From positions 33,386 through 97,385 of the forward strand of contig CAYMCO010000019.1 in the NCBI GenBank assembly GCA_964388955.1: a DNA stretch of 64,000 bases. The letters run 5' to 3'. Made by a program: the position numbers and the translations under genes. Below the pieces are notes generated by a model. That model was not told where the DNA came from, did no database searches, and saw only the letters and a program-made list of their open reading frames with translations. This DNA comes from CAYMCO01 sp964388955 (GTDB taxonomy: Bacteria > Chloroflexota > Anaerolineae > Anaerolineales > E44-bin32). Positions 17,606 to 26,607 of this stretch are shown in pieces. Position 1 is the first letter of the stretch. Each line of letters begins with the position of its first letter.

Positions 17606-18628
17606 TCAAGAAACGCCGGGCGAACGCCGGATTGTCCGATGCGCGATCTCAATTGTGCCATTGGAAAGAAAACTGGACTGTAGATAGCGGAGACATCTCT
17701 CCCGATCCGCACGCCCCTCATCACCCAGCAATATCCGCTCGCAGAAAATGGCGATATCCTCCACAATTCGGCCGTATCGATAATACGCCAGGGCGACGGG
17801 GTCGATCCGCGCCGAGCCATAACCACGATAGAAGAGCGCCTCGACCCGTTCTGCCGTTCCTCCGCCACCCCAATATCCACCTCCAATGAACATCAGGTCA
17901 CGCTCCTTTGGGGCGAAGATCGCGCCATCCCAGTCCACAAGATATATTATCCCGCCCGGATCTATCAGCACATTTCCGGCGTGGACGTCCGCGTGACATA
18001 GGACTGGCTCCAACGGGCAATCCGCGCTCTCATCGCCGAGCTGATCCGCTCGGCGGCAGATATCCAGAAGGCTCTCTTTTTTCGGCGCCAGGAACCGCAC
18101 CAGCCTTTCTGTGACCGGATCGTTGACAATTGGGTCTCCCATCTTCTCCAGCAGGCCCTCCAGAATCGGGTTCCAGCGTGACGAGTAGGTCTCTCTGCTG
18201 ACCCCTTCGGCCAGATCCGCGGGCAATTCGACTTCGTGAATCATCTTCAGATTCCGACCGAGTTCATGCCATTGGGAATCCGCAAGGGCCGTCTCATATG
18301 CATTCCGCCCCCGGATGAACGGATAGAGGATCACCTTGAGAGTGCCCAGATTCACCCAAAGGCCCCCATGGAGCGTTTCAATCGGTGGCATTGCGACGCG
18401 AACCCCCAGATCAGCCAGATACTTCGGCACGATCACCGAGGCTTCGTGGAATTCTCCGCCCGTCAGCTTCAAGAAGTATTCTTCGTTGTTGGTGGATGCT
18501 ACGCGATAGACGAAGGACTCGCGATCTTCGCCGGAAGATTGTGGCTCGATATCTTCAATCTCCAGACCATAGTGCCTACGGAGGGCGGATATGAGGCGCC
18601 GGCCCAGGATCACGGAATCGTCAGTCAT
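17606..18628 (-). CDS. Aminoglycoside phosphotransferase family protein
   Basis: 340-aa APH/choline-kinase-fold protein. The catalytic loop is LCHADVHAGNVLI (H-x-D-x-x-x-x-N) and the metal-binding motif is YLVDWDGAIFAP. The YFLKL lysine in the N-lobe is the ATP contact. Length and the DWDGAIFAPKERDLMF segment resemble spectinomycin phosphotransferase APH(9)-like proteins, but the natural substrate of most members is unknown, so resistance is not claimed. No clear ribosome site precedes the ATG at 18628. Confidence 0.85.
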   Translation of the reverse strand: MTDDSVILGRRLISALRRHYGLEIEDIEPQSSGEDRESFVYRVASTNNEEYFLKLTGGEFHEASVIVPKYLADLGVRVAMPPIETLHGGLWVNLGTLKVILYPFIRGRNAYETALADSQWHELGRNLKMIHEVELPADLAEGVSRETYSSRWNPILEGLLEKMGDPIVNDPVTERLVRFLAPKKESLLDICRRADQLGDESADCPLEPVLCHADVHAGNVLIDPGGIIYLVDWDGAIFAPKERDLMFIGGGYWGGGGTAERVEALFYRGYGSARIDPVALAYYRYGRIVEDIAIFCERILLGDEGRADRERCLRYLQSSFLSNGTIEIAHRTIRRSPGVS

Positions 18629-18806
18629 GGTCAGGGGAGACGCCGATCCAAGGGCTTCCTCAGCGTTTTCCGCTGATCACCTGAAAGGCGCTCTGCGGAA
18701 TTCCGCACGTCGGTATTGGAAGGCGTCGGATCCAGAGAATTGCTGTTGTTGTTGATAGACTCCACGCTCCGTGCCAGCGCGCCCAATAGTTCGACCCATT
18801 GGCCGA

Positions 18807-19646
18807 TCAACGGCCGACGGTCATGACCCATGCGTCGATTGGCTGGCTCTTTCCCTTCAGCGACAGGGTCCGCCTCTCCAAGCCGGCCGCATCGAGGCCC
18901 ACCTTCCGCATGGTGCTCTGACTGAGCAAGATCTCCCCCGCCGCTGCCTGGGATGCCAGCCGAGCCGCCACGTTGACCGCATCCCCCAGCGCGGTGATTT
19001 CCACCAGATCTCCCGCCTCGCCGACGATTCCGAAATAGGCCTCACCGGTATTGATCCCCACCCCTACCGGCACCCAGGGCCCTCCGGGGTCAGCATGGCC
19101 GGTCACCCGCAGCATTTCCTGCGCAGCATCGACAGATTTCCGGGCAAAATCCCTGCCGACATAGCCCGGAAGGAAGTACCCGGACACTTGGTCCCCCGCC
19201 AATTTGTCAATCATGGCCAAGCTGTGGGTAAGAACACTGGTTGTCTTCGTATAGAAGCGGTCTATCAAGCGCTTGAACTCAGCGGCGTTCAGGCTTTCCG
19301 CAAGCGATGTTGAGCCGCGGATGTCAGCGAAAAGCATACTCATTTCAACATTGACTCCCGCGCGCGTCCGCCTGGCAGCATCTTCGCAGGAAGTGCAGAA
19401 AAGGGGGTTGATCTGTGAGCGCTTTCTGTTCAACACGGTTCTAACGAAGGCTCCTCCGCTGCCCGCAAAGGGGGCCAGGCAGCTCGCGCACCGGGGATCA
19501 CTCGGGAGCAGGCCAAACACCCAACGGCCGCGGCCGATCCACGTCACATCGGGTCCTTTGAGCGCCCTCTCCAAGGTCTCTCTAAGTTCCTTGTCTCTTG
19601 CCGACATCCCTCTCATGCCGGCCCCTTCTCGATGGTGCTTGTCCAT
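18807..19646 (-). CDS. Class III adenylate/guanylate cyclase with Cys-rich N-terminus
   Basis: 279-aa soluble cyclase. The N-terminal third carries two CxxC pairs (CASC and CTSC) likely binding zinc or an iron-sulfur cluster. The cyclase homology domain follows with the metal aspartate in FADIRGSTSLAES, the glycine-rich GDQVSGYFLPG, GVGINTGEAYFGIVG, and ALGDAVNVAARLAS. The architecture matches cyclases that couple a redox or metal input to cAMP/cGMP synthesis. The ATG at 19646 has GGAGGT seven bases upstream. Confidence 0.88.
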   Translation of the reverse strand: MDKHHREGAGMRGMSARDKELRETLERALKGPDVTWIGRGRWVFGLLPSDPRCASCLAPFAGSGGAFVRTVLNRKRSQINPLFCTSCEDAARRTRAGVNVEMSMLFADIRGSTSLAESLNAAEFKRLIDRFYTKTTSVLTHSLAMIDKLAGDQVSGYFLPGYVGRDFARKSVDAAQEMLRVTGHADPGGPWVPVGVGINTGEAYFGIVGEAGDLVEITALGDAVNVAARLASQAAAGEILLSQSTMRKVGLDAAGLERRTLSLKGKSQPIDAWVMTVGR

Positions 19647-20098
19647 GACCTTAACCTCCACGAAGACCTATAAACCTTCAACCGCGCTGGTATCCCCCTC
19701 GCACCCCCTATCATACATCGCGGCATGACACCCTGCGCGGTCTTCCCTCTCCCCCGCGAAGTCCTCACGATCCGACAATTGGTTCACGGCGGCAGGCCAA
19801 ATCTCGAGCCCGCCGCGGTCCACTCCCCAGGCAGATGCACCGGGCTGCCCATCACAGGGCGGCCCCACATTCTCCCGGGAGACGAGGTGACACGCGGTCT
19901 CGCCTGTGCCGCAGTGGACTTCCAGGACATGCTTGTCTTTGCCGATGTGGCAAAGGGAACCCGCTCCTGCATGTGTCTTGTGACACTACAGTGGGTCCGC
20001 GATCCGAGGTAGGGGAATCCGGCGTAGGAGCCAAGGAACCTTCGCCCTGCACGGGTTTCTCTGTCTTGCCGAACGTAGCATCGGCCCAAGGACCACCT
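19647..20098. other. Intergenic stretch with no convincing gene
   Basis: About 450 bases. Several short frames exist on both strands but none shows a domain or a ribosome site. Possible decayed cassette DNA. Confidence 0.3.
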
Positions 20099-20560
20099 TC
20101 ACTTCCTGTGGAGAAAGCCGATCAGTCCCGCCAACAGATTCAGCCTCGGCACGGTTCTCATATAGCGCGCGTAGGGATCCCCGAACTTGGCGATATTCCG
20201 GCGCTCACCTAGCAGCATGAACCAATAGACAACGGCAACATTCGAACATGAAATCAAGAGGACGATCCAATGCGGGACGAATAAGGTCCATGAGAGAAAC
20301 ATCAACGCCGCGCCAAGATACATTGGATGACGAACCACGCCGTAAATACCCCCCTCAATGAGGCCGGCTTCCCGGTGGGCGATAAGGGTCGCAGTTGAAA
20401 GTACCAACAAGACGAAGCCCAACCCCAGGACCAACCAAGCGAGGTATCTAATGGCGAGAGGATGGCCAGGAGCATCCAGGACAGTGCTCAGGTAGAAGAA
20501 CAGCCCGATTGAGATGGCGTTGACTCCGTAGGCGAGCACCTCCGTTGTCTGGTGTTTCAT
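20099..20560 (-). CDS. Isoprenylcysteine/phospholipid methyltransferase-like membrane protein
   Basis: 153-aa integral membrane protein of the ICMT/PEMT-like superfamily. Four or five hydrophobic helices are visible, with the conserved GVVRHPMYLGA motif in the middle and LLGERRNIAKFGDPYARYM near the end (E-R-x-x-x-x-F-G-x-x-Y-x-x-Y). Such enzymes use SAM to methylate membrane-associated substrates; the substrate is unknown. I chose the ATG at 20560; a TTG seven codons upstream is possible. Confidence 0.82.
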   Translation of the reverse strand: MKHQTTEVLAYGVNAISIGLFFYLSTVLDAPGHPLAIRYLAWLVLGLGFVLLVLSTATLIAHREAGLIEGGIYGVVRHPMYLGAALMFLSWTLFVPHWIVLLISCSNVAVVYWFMLLGERRNIAKFGDPYARYMRTVPRLNLLAGLIGFLHRK

Positions 20561-20999
20561 CGGTACATTGCTTTCCTGCAAATGGCAAGATGGTTGATGA
20601 TGATTGCTTGGTCTCCGGACAAGTCACAGTTGCCTATGCTGACTCGCCTGCACGTCAACGATGATCCTTGCAGGACAATGATCCTTCGCCTGCGATTACC
20701 TTCACGCGTTGAAGCCTGGGATTCTGGCCTCGAAATTGTGATTTGCAGCCTCGAACCTGACTTTGATCGGCGCCCCACGGGTGACACAGGATCCACCCTT
20801 CCAGCTGCGAAATGGACACCCGGGGTATGATCCCGCTCCCGGAATCTTTCCTCCTCTATCGCATCTCCTGGCGGGCAACTCAACCGTCGTCCCCAGTCCG
20901 CCCAAGTGAATGGTGAGGCGAAACAGAATATCGACTTCAAAACTTCCCTGACCCTACATGACCGTCTACTCGCAAGGAGGAGTGGACCTGCCCGCGAAT
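20561..20999. other. Intergenic stretch with no convincing gene
   Basis: About 440 bases between the ICMT-like gene and the short helix-turn-helix gene. No supported coding frame, repeat or terminator was seen. Confidence 0.3.
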
Positions 21000-21140
21000 T
21001 CACTTCCCTTCGGCGTCATAGAGGACCCGTTTGTAGCCTCCCTTTTCGATCAGCCCTATGGTCTGCCTGGTCACATCCACCTTGTCCGCGACCTCTCGCT
21101 GAGTGAGATTCTCTTCAACTCTGGCGAGCCTTAGCTTCAT
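21000..21140 (-). CDS. Very small XRE-type helix-turn-helix protein, probably truncated
   Basis: 46-aa frame clearly encoding an XRE/YozG-like helix-turn-helix: RLARVEENLTQREVADKV, then DVTRQTIGLIEKGGY. Functional relatives are usually about 65-70 aa and continue after IEKGxYNPS with a third helix. Here the sequence changes to KRVLYDAEGK and stops, so the C-terminal part may have been lost. The ATG at 21140 has GGGAGG almost adjacent; another ATG lies at 21158. A perfect 12-base palindrome lies upstream. Confidence 0.65.
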   Translation of the reverse strand: MKLRLARVEENLTQREVADKVDVTRQTIGLIEKGGYKRVLYDAEGK

Positions 21141-21191
21141 CCTCCCTGGTGCGTTCATGTAGACAAATATACAGTGTTGTTCGCAAGATGT

Positions 21192-21203
21192 CCGATATAT
21201 CGG
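21192..21203. promoter_or_regulatory. Perfect palindrome, candidate operator
   Basis: CCGATATATCGG, a perfect 12-base palindrome in an A/T-rich stretch 34 bases upstream of the first possible ATG of the small XRE gene. Its size and place suit autoregulation by an XRE-type dimer. This is inference; no second copy was noted. Confidence 0.4.
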
Positions 21204-21266
21204 TCATAATGATTGGTATTCATTCCATTTGGACTTGGAATGCGATGTTGGCGACAGCCCTAATTC

Positions 21267-22304
21267 TCAGTAGACGCAGAGCCGGCCCGCCTCTGCGCGC
21301 GCCTGGACGCGCGAAATCGCATGATTCGCAATTTCCGGGATTGTCCATCCGAATGACGTCATGCCCCTGTCTGTGCTGGAAATCCACTCGAGGAATTGGG
21401 TATCTAGCTCGTCGCCGTTTCGGCCGAACCACTTCACGATCGCGTTCCGCCCATCCATGTCCTCGGCTTTGTACCACGCTTGGCGCGCTTCCAAGCCGAG
21501 TGGATCGTTCATCTCCACAAGGCAGCGAGCCGCCTGTACCGAGTGATTGGACATGGAGTCGAAAGCCGCTTCGACGACCAACGCCCGACCTTGAGAATCG
21601 GAGAGGCGGAGCAAGCTGATCGCGATCGGAACCGAAATCTCCATGCCGCTACCTTGATCCCGGAGTTGCTGGCCTAGCATGGCCGTCGCTGAGGCAGCCC
21701 CCAGTTTGCCCACTGAGAGTATCAGATCCGAAGCGAATTGCTTCTCGGCGAAGATACGATCCGCATCCCACTCAAGGCGATCCGACAACTCTTCCTCCGA
21801 GAGGTCTGCATCTGACCCTACCACCTTCTGCGAGTTCGAGTCCTCGCGAATGGATGAGAGACGATCCCTGGCCATTTCGAGGAGGCGGGGGGCGGACTCG
21901 TGGTCTCGGAGCGCAGCGAGGGCATGGGCGGCAGCTCCGTTGCGGCGTTCGAGGGCTGCACGCAGCGGCTCAATAGACCCACGGTAGCCCAATTCACCCA
22001 AGACACCTGCAGCCTTTCCGGCAAGAACTGGGTCATCCTGAGCCAGCTGGGCGATCAGTGGTTGGACAGCTCTCTCATCCCCAACCACGCCCAGCGCGTC
22101 TATGATAGAGGCTGCGTGAATTCCCACTGGGCGCGCACCGCTCTCGCGGCGCAACGCGCTGAGAAGAGGCTCTATAGCCCAGGTATCGCGCGGCGTGCAG
22201 TATTGGGAAATGACGTCCGCAGCGTGGTAGCGCCCCTCGACCATGCCATCCCCGGATTGAAGCGCGTCTGCGAGCTCTGACGCGCTATATTGAAAGAGTG
22301 TCAT
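21267..22304 (-). CDS. HEAT-repeat protein
   Basis: 345-aa alpha-solenoid made of HEAT/PBS-lyase-type repeats, for example GIHAASIIDALGVVGDERAV, IAQLAQDDPVLAGKAAGVLG and AAHALAALRDHESAPRLLEM. Such proteins act as protein-binding scaffolds; no catalytic motif is visible. The ATG at 22304 overlaps the DUF488 stop codon (ATGA), so the two genes are translationally coupled and probably functionally linked. Confidence 0.85.
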   Translation of the reverse strand: MTLFQYSASELADALQSGDGMVEGRYHAADVISQYCTPRDTWAIEPLLSALRRESGARPVGIHAASIIDALGVVGDERAVQPLIAQLAQDDPVLAGKAAGVLGELGYRGSIEPLRAALERRNGAAAHALAALRDHESAPRLLEMARDRLSSIREDSNSQKVVGSDADLSEEELSDRLEWDADRIFAEKQFASDLILSVGKLGAASATAMLGQQLRDQGSGMEISVPIAISLLRLSDSQGRALVVEAAFDSMSNHSVQAARCLVEMNDPLGLEARQAWYKAEDMDGRNAIVKWFGRNGDELDTQFLEWISSTDRGMTSFGWTIPEIANHAISRVQARAEAGRLCVY

Positions 22305-22687
22305 GCGATCTCCGCGCCTCTTTCCTCCAACAATTCGCGCAACACAGAACGGTGGCAGCGAGCCTCGTCTTCGCAGTAGCAGCCGACGGACAGATTTGCG
22401 CCATGCGATAGCGCTGCGAGCAAATCCAGGAGCCGAGCCGGAGTCGGCTGTTTCATTTCGACGCGATAGCGTTTGACAAAATCCGCCCAATCCTTCGCAT
22501 CGGTCGCCTTCCGAGCCATCTTGACAAGCGCTTCGCTGGGAGCCACCTCCGGCAGCCAGACATCGTAGAAATCCCGCGAAGCAAAATCCTCTTTCGGCAC
22601 CCCGCGCGGGGGTCGGCGGACCGTGCCAATCCGAAGCCCTTCTTCCGGCGCGCGAGCTTCTCCCAGACGAACGATCCTTAGCGTCAT
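22301..22687 (-). CDS. DUF488 family protein
   Basis: 128-aa protein with DUF488 features: the start LRIVRLGEARAPEEG, then YDVWLPEVAPS, a DWADFVKRYRVEM helix, and the C-terminal SVGCYCEDEARCHRSVL, whose C-x-C-x-x-x-x-x-C-H-R motif is the family hallmark. DUF488 proteins are of uncertain function. The ATG at 22687 is preceded by GGAGGGGA. It forms an operon with the HEAT-repeat gene. Confidence 0.88.
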   Translation of the reverse strand: MTLRIVRLGEARAPEEGLRIGTVRRPPRGVPKEDFASRDFYDVWLPEVAPSEALVKMARKATDAKDWADFVKRYRVEMKQPTPARLLDLLAALSHGANLSVGCYCEDEARCHRSVLRELLEERGAEIA

Positions 22688-22764
22688 TGCTCCCCTCCAA
22701 GCATCATTGACTCTCCTTGCGCCACACAACATCATACCCCGGGCGCTGAGTCTGCTCGGCACCC

Positions 22765-23215
22765 TCACCAGATTCCAGGCAGCAGCCTGTACCACACCCT
22801 CTCAGCGTAATCGGCATATCCCCTCAAGCCTTGGAGAAGCATAAGATCTTCCCGATACGTCCGATACACAAACAACCCAACAAGCACCACGCTTGGTATC
22901 ATCGCCCACCAAGAACCCAACGCGAATGGGATTCCCAGAAAAGCAACGACGATGCCAAGGTACATGGGATGTCTAATATACCCGTAGGCTCCTTCTTGGA
23001 CGACGACTTGCTCCCGGTCTTCCTGCAGGCGCTCCCAACTCGAGAGATAGGGATTGATCATCATGACATGCCAAATCATCGCACCGGCCAAGATGAGAAA
23101 GAGCCAGCCAATCATCTGGATGCCCAGACAGACGGAGGAGCATTGGCATGCTCCCCCCGTCAAGAGCGGCGACGATCAATAGGATCAAATGAAATTCGAT
23201 TCTCGACTGCTTGCG
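22765..23215 (-). pseudogene. ICMT-like membrane methyltransferase, frameshifted
   Basis: The C-terminal part is intact in one frame (MIGWLFLILAGAMIWHVMMI, then GAYGYIRHPMYLGIVVAF, ending YADYAERVWYRLLPGIW), which is the end of an isoprenylcysteine methyltransferase-like protein. The piece that should precede it (FHLILLIVAALDGG) is present in a different minus-strand frame at about 23130-23215, so a frameshift near 23125 separates them. Anything further N-terminal is replaced by the E2-like fragment. Non-functional relic. Confidence 0.7.
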
Positions 23216-23598
23216 TGTCCATGTTGAAACGCTCTGATCTCTTCGTGGAGCTGCCAAGCGTTTTTCCTGTTCACCCCTTTCAGGATATGGGGGCGAATTG
23301 TCTTCTTGCCATGCACATCAACTTCGAACAACATATTCACATCCACATCATCAAAGACGATCAACTGATTGCGCCAGTTGCGGTATGCGTGCATTCGCTT
23401 GTTCAGATCGATCGCTTTTCCCAAACAGGCAATGAAGAACGCCGAGAAGGAGAGCGCTTCACCCGTCATCGCCTTCTGTTGGCGCATGGATTCACGAGCC
23501 TGGGTCACATCGAACTCCACCAGCCCTTGTATCGTATGCTTCTTGAGGCCCAACCGGCCACCATCGACCATCAAGAGCCTGTTTCTGGGATAGGTCAT
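23185..23598 (-). pseudogene. Stand-alone 2-oxoacid dehydrogenase E2-like acyltransferase, truncated
   Basis: 137 residues. The start (TYPRNRLLMVDGGRLGLKK, then GLVEFDVTQARE) and middle (LSFSAFFIACLGKAID, VFDDVDVNMLFEVDV) match the N-terminal half of stand-alone E2-type acyltransferase domain proteins. The C-terminal half with the catalytic H-x-x-x-D-G is missing; after EEIRAFQ the frame runs into the ICMT remnant. The ATG at 23598 overlaps the stop of the glycosyltransferase fragment (TAATG). Confidence 0.7.
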
Positions 23599-23840
23599 TA
23601 CAGTACTGGAGTTGAGGCTGCTATCCATTCCATAAACTCTCGGCCGGTTTCACCTGCCATGATCTCTTGCACGTCCCCACGCAGTGGATGAAAATCCAGG
23701 CCGTGCTCGCGAATGAAATCCTCGAAGTCCTCGGGGACAGCCAAGCGCACTCGGCAGCCCGCTTGGCTCAACCCCTTACCCAAGGCAACGCAGGGCTGAA
23801 TATCCCCTCTTGAACCCGCAGCAAAGATGGTGATCTTCAT
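23598..23840 (-). pseudogene. N-terminal fragment of a GT28/sterol-glucosyltransferase-like enzyme
   Basis: 80-aa frame with a perfect family start, KITIFAAGSRGDIQPCVALG followed by KGLSQAGCRVRLAVPEDF, as in MGT/UGT-type glycosyltransferases (about 400 aa). It stops after FMEWIAASTPVL, so more than 80 percent of the protein is missing. GGGGAT precedes the ATG at 23840. The 3' junction with the E2-like gene shares TAATG. Confidence 0.75.
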
Positions 23841-23865
23841 CGATATCCCCGGCTCCGGCTGAGAA

Positions 23866-24942
23866 CTACTTCCTATAGTGCATCTCTTGAAGGCTCTTCT
23901 CACCGGCAGAGCAAACCGCGCAGGCAAGGAGGGCATGGGCATTGCCTTTCCCCCTACCATGTGAAACAGCGATGATCAGGTTCCCCTGCTTCTCCCCTGT
24001 TTCGACATACCGGTGCGCCTCGACCATTTCCTCCAGCGGATACGTCCGGTCGATGACGGTTCGGATCACGCCTGCCTCGATCAGCGCTTTAAGGAACAGC
24101 AGATCTTCATTCTTTCGGACGGCCGAACCGGAAATCACCTTCCTGCCCCCGCCCATGGTGCTGAACAGCCCGCGCAGGCGGTGCGAGGGCCGGGGGTTGG
24201 CCAGAACATAGCGCCCATTCGGCTTCAGCGATCGCATGCTGCCCGCGTAGGGACTCTTCCCGATCACGTCGAAAATGACGTCGTAGGTTTCCCCTCGGCG
24301 CGTGAAATCTTCCTGAATGTAGTCGACGACCCGGTGCGCTCCGATCGACCGCAGCATGTCCAGCTTCACCGCGCTGTCCACCGCGGTCACCTCCGCGCCG
24401 TGGTGCTTGGCGATCTGCACGCCGAAGGTGCCGATGCTCCCGCCGGCGCCGTTGATCAATATACGCTCTCCGCCCTCGATGCGTGCCTTCCGGAGAAAGT
24501 GCAGCGCCTCCATGGCGCCAAACGGGATGGCCGCCGCCTCCTCATAGCTCATATTGGCCGGCTTCGCAGCCAGCACCGCATCATCGCCCGCCTCGGGCAA
24601 GCAGATGTACTCGGCATAGCAGCCCAGACCGAAACCGGGCGTCCCGAATACCGGGTCGCCCACCTTGAACCGGGTGACGTGCCGTCCGACCGACTCGACT
24701 TCTCCCGCCAGCTCCTGACCCAGGACAGTCAGCCGCACCGGCTTCCAGAGACCGGCGTAGGCCCGCATCGGCAGCCGGAGCCACAGCGGCATGTTCAGCC
24801 CCCGAACTTCGCAATCCCCTGCCGTTACGGTGGTCGCGTGAATCCTGACCCGAACTTCGTCATCCTTGGGAATTGGGGTTTCCACCTCATGGAGTTGAAG
24901 CACCTCCGGAGGGCCGTACCGGGTCCATACAACCGCTTTCAT
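23866..24942 (-). CDS. MDR-family NAD(P)-dependent alcohol dehydrogenase/quinone reductase
   Basis: 358-aa medium-chain dehydrogenase. The N-terminal GroES-like part has TAGDCEVRGLNMP and VLGQELAGEVESVG. The nucleotide-binding motif is ILINGAGGSIGTFGVQIAKH, and the end shows DRTYPLEEMVEAHRYVETG. The structural-zinc cysteine cluster is absent, which points to the zinc-independent quinone-oxidoreductase branch. About 30 residues follow the normal end (NLIIAV). GGAGG precedes the ATG at 24942. Confidence 0.9.
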   Translation of the reverse strand: MKAVVWTRYGPPEVLQLHEVETPIPKDDEVRVRIHATTVTAGDCEVRGLNMPLWLRLPMRAYAGLWKPVRLTVLGQELAGEVESVGRHVTRFKVGDPVFGTPGFGLGCYAEYICLPEAGDDAVLAAKPANMSYEEAAAIPFGAMEALHFLRKARIEGGERILINGAGGSIGTFGVQIAKHHGAEVTAVDSAVKLDMLRSIGAHRVVDYIQEDFTRRGETYDVIFDVIGKSPYAGSMRSLKPNGRYVLANPRPSHRLRGLFSTMGGGRKVISGSAVRKNEDLLFLKALIEAGVIRTVIDRTYPLEEMVEAHRYVETGEKQGNLIIAVSHGRGKGNAHALLACAVCSAGEKSLQEMHYRK

Positions 24943-25035
24943 CTTCCCTCCTGCGAATACACCAGCTACGCAAGGACAAGCGCAGCCTGGAGCAAGTTGA
25001 ACACCCCGGCCATTTCGGCCATTGCGACGAAGATC

Positions 25036-25165
25036 TCAAGTCCCTTCGTCATCTCGCACCGTCAGCACGACGTTCCCCACATTGTGGCCCTTTTCGACAT
25101 AGCGATGGGCAGCGGCCGCCCTCGCCAAGGGGTAGCGACGATCGATGACCGGCCGCAGTGCCAAG
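25036..25165 (-). pseudogene. C-terminal remnant of a second MDR dehydrogenase
   Basis: About 40 residues encode the typical C-terminus of an MDR dehydrogenase: LRPVIDRRYPLARAAAAHRY, then VEKGHNVGNVVLTV, ending at TGA. It parallels the end of the intact dehydrogenase just downstream, suggesting a second, mostly deleted homologue. No N-terminal part is visible upstream; an unrelated 61-codon frame occupies 25166-25351. Confidence 0.65.
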
Positions 25166-25340
25166 TTAGAAGTGCCCTTGCAAAGCGGATTCGCCGACCG
25201 CTGAGACAGCCTTCGCGCCCGTACGTGGAATGCCCAACTTGCCGATGGGGCACGGCGCCGGCACGACGACGGTTTGAAAGCACCTCCCCGTCACCTGTTC
25301 GCCTTCGAAGATCCCGTGCGGCTCGCAGGGCAGCAACTGG

Positions 25341-25832
25341 CTAGGCGTCATTTGCCTCGGCCAATACCAGCTTCATGGGAATGTACCTGATCCCGTGCTC
25401 GGACTTCTCTGGCTCTACCGCGCGAAACCCGAGTTTCTCGTATGCTGCGACCGCGTTGGGCGATGAATGCACGGTCACCTGAGTTCGGTTCGCATCATCC
25501 CGCCTGATGATCTGGATCGCCTCATGCAGCAGCCTTCCCCCGATGCCCTTCCTCTGGTAGCTGCGGGCAACGAACATGAGGGATACGTGGTTGAAATCCC
25601 GCACCTCTATCAATCCCAGCAGATCGCCCTTATGCTCCGCAACCAGCGTGAAATGGTTGATTTGAACTCGTCTTGCCATCCGATCGGGCGCAGCATACCG
25701 CAAGAATTCCTCTACTCCCTCTTGAGAGTAGAGCGGGGCGACGAATTCACGAAACACCTTGCGGACAAGTCGGCTGGCCTCGCTTTCCTCTCCCGGCTCC
25801 ATCCTTCGAATATGCAACCCGCCTCGCCTCAC
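25341..25832 (-). CDS. GNAT family N-acetyltransferase
   Basis: 163-aa acetyltransferase. The acetyl-CoA loop is VARSYQRKGIGGRLLHEAI (Q-R-K-G-I-G), followed by VTVHSSPNAVAAYEKLGF. The substrate is unknown. The frame starts with GTG at 25832, which keeps the first beta-strand LHIRRMEPG; an ATG ten codons later is also possible. Confidence 0.88.
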   Translation of the reverse strand: MRRGGLHIRRMEPGEESEASRLVRKVFREFVAPLYSQEGVEEFLRYAAPDRMARRVQINHFTLVAEHKGDLLGLIEVRDFNHVSLMFVARSYQRKGIGGRLLHEAIQIIRRDDANRTQVTVHSSPNAVAAYEKLGFRAVEPEKSEHGIRYIPMKLVLAEANDA

Positions 25833-26043
25833 ATTCTCGACCCGGAATCACAATACCGTCGCGCGGCCCCAGATCGACGCAGGCCCCAGAGCCTCTGCCG
25901 CCTCGCCCGCAGCTCCAGCGGTCAACCTGGACTGCTTCCGTCCCGCATCCGCGCTTGGCGGTCGAAGATCGGCGAGATTTGCCGGGACAGCGATCGGTCG
26001 GATCGGAGTTGAACAAGCTATCCCCTGGGGCACTGCGGAATGC

Positions 26044-26607
26044 CTATTCGTCACTCCCTTGAAGCCACGGGGGCTTCACCCGGTGCCCAACCGTCGAGAT
26101 ATTGTTCTCTTCAACCTCCTCACCTTCCTCCCACGCCTCGGCTCTGTAGATCGACAAGATCTGGTTGATCTCCCCCGCGTGGTAGACGTGATGCCGACTG
26201 ACAATGGCTACAATGTCAAACAGCGGCACTTCCTCGCCCCAGTGCAGCTCGCGCATCTCATCCACTTGATCTTCTTCTAGCCCCTGGAGGTCATCCAGCC
26301 ATCGCCTGTGCGCCTCTCCGAACCACTCCGCCACAGTCGTGACATATTCATCCGATTTGACTACTGTGTCCCTCAACCCAAGAGGCCAATCCACGTCTTT
26401 CCAGTGCTTCGGATTGTCTTCAAAGGCGTACGAACGATAGACATGGCTCCAGGCTGCAGCATGTTTGAGGGTGCCAAGCACAGACCGATAGCCTCCCTCG
26501 GGAACGAAAAGCGCTTCCTCAAGAGTGATGTTATCCAGATGTCTCATCGTATAGGTGTAGGCTGATTCCAAGAGAAAAGTCGCAAGCTCAAGTTGTGATC
26601 GTGGCAT
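26044..26607 (-). CDS. DinB-like four-helix protein
   Basis: 187-aa DinB/YfiT-superfamily protein: LLESAYTYTMRHLDNITLEE, HAAAWSHVYRSYAFED, and the metal-site histidines in the late motif SRHHVYHAGEINQIL. Members are metal-binding helical bundles, some being thiol transferases; the function here is unknown. GGGAGGT lies eight bases before the ATG at 26607. A charged tail follows the domain. Confidence 0.85.
   Translation of the reverse strand: MPRSQLELATFLLESAYTYTMRHLDNITLEEALFVPEGGYRSVLGTLKHAAAWSHVYRSYAFEDNPKHWKDVDWPLGLRDTVVKSDEYVTTVAEWFGEAHRRWLDDLQGLEEDQVDEMRELHWGEEVPLFDIVAIVSRHHVYHAGEINQILSIYRAEAWEEGEEVEENNISTVGHRVKPPWLQGSDE

Noticed and set aside
17606..18628. Calling the phosphotransferase a specific antibiotic-resistance gene
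   Set aside because: The motifs show the kinase fold only; substrate specificity cannot be read from them.
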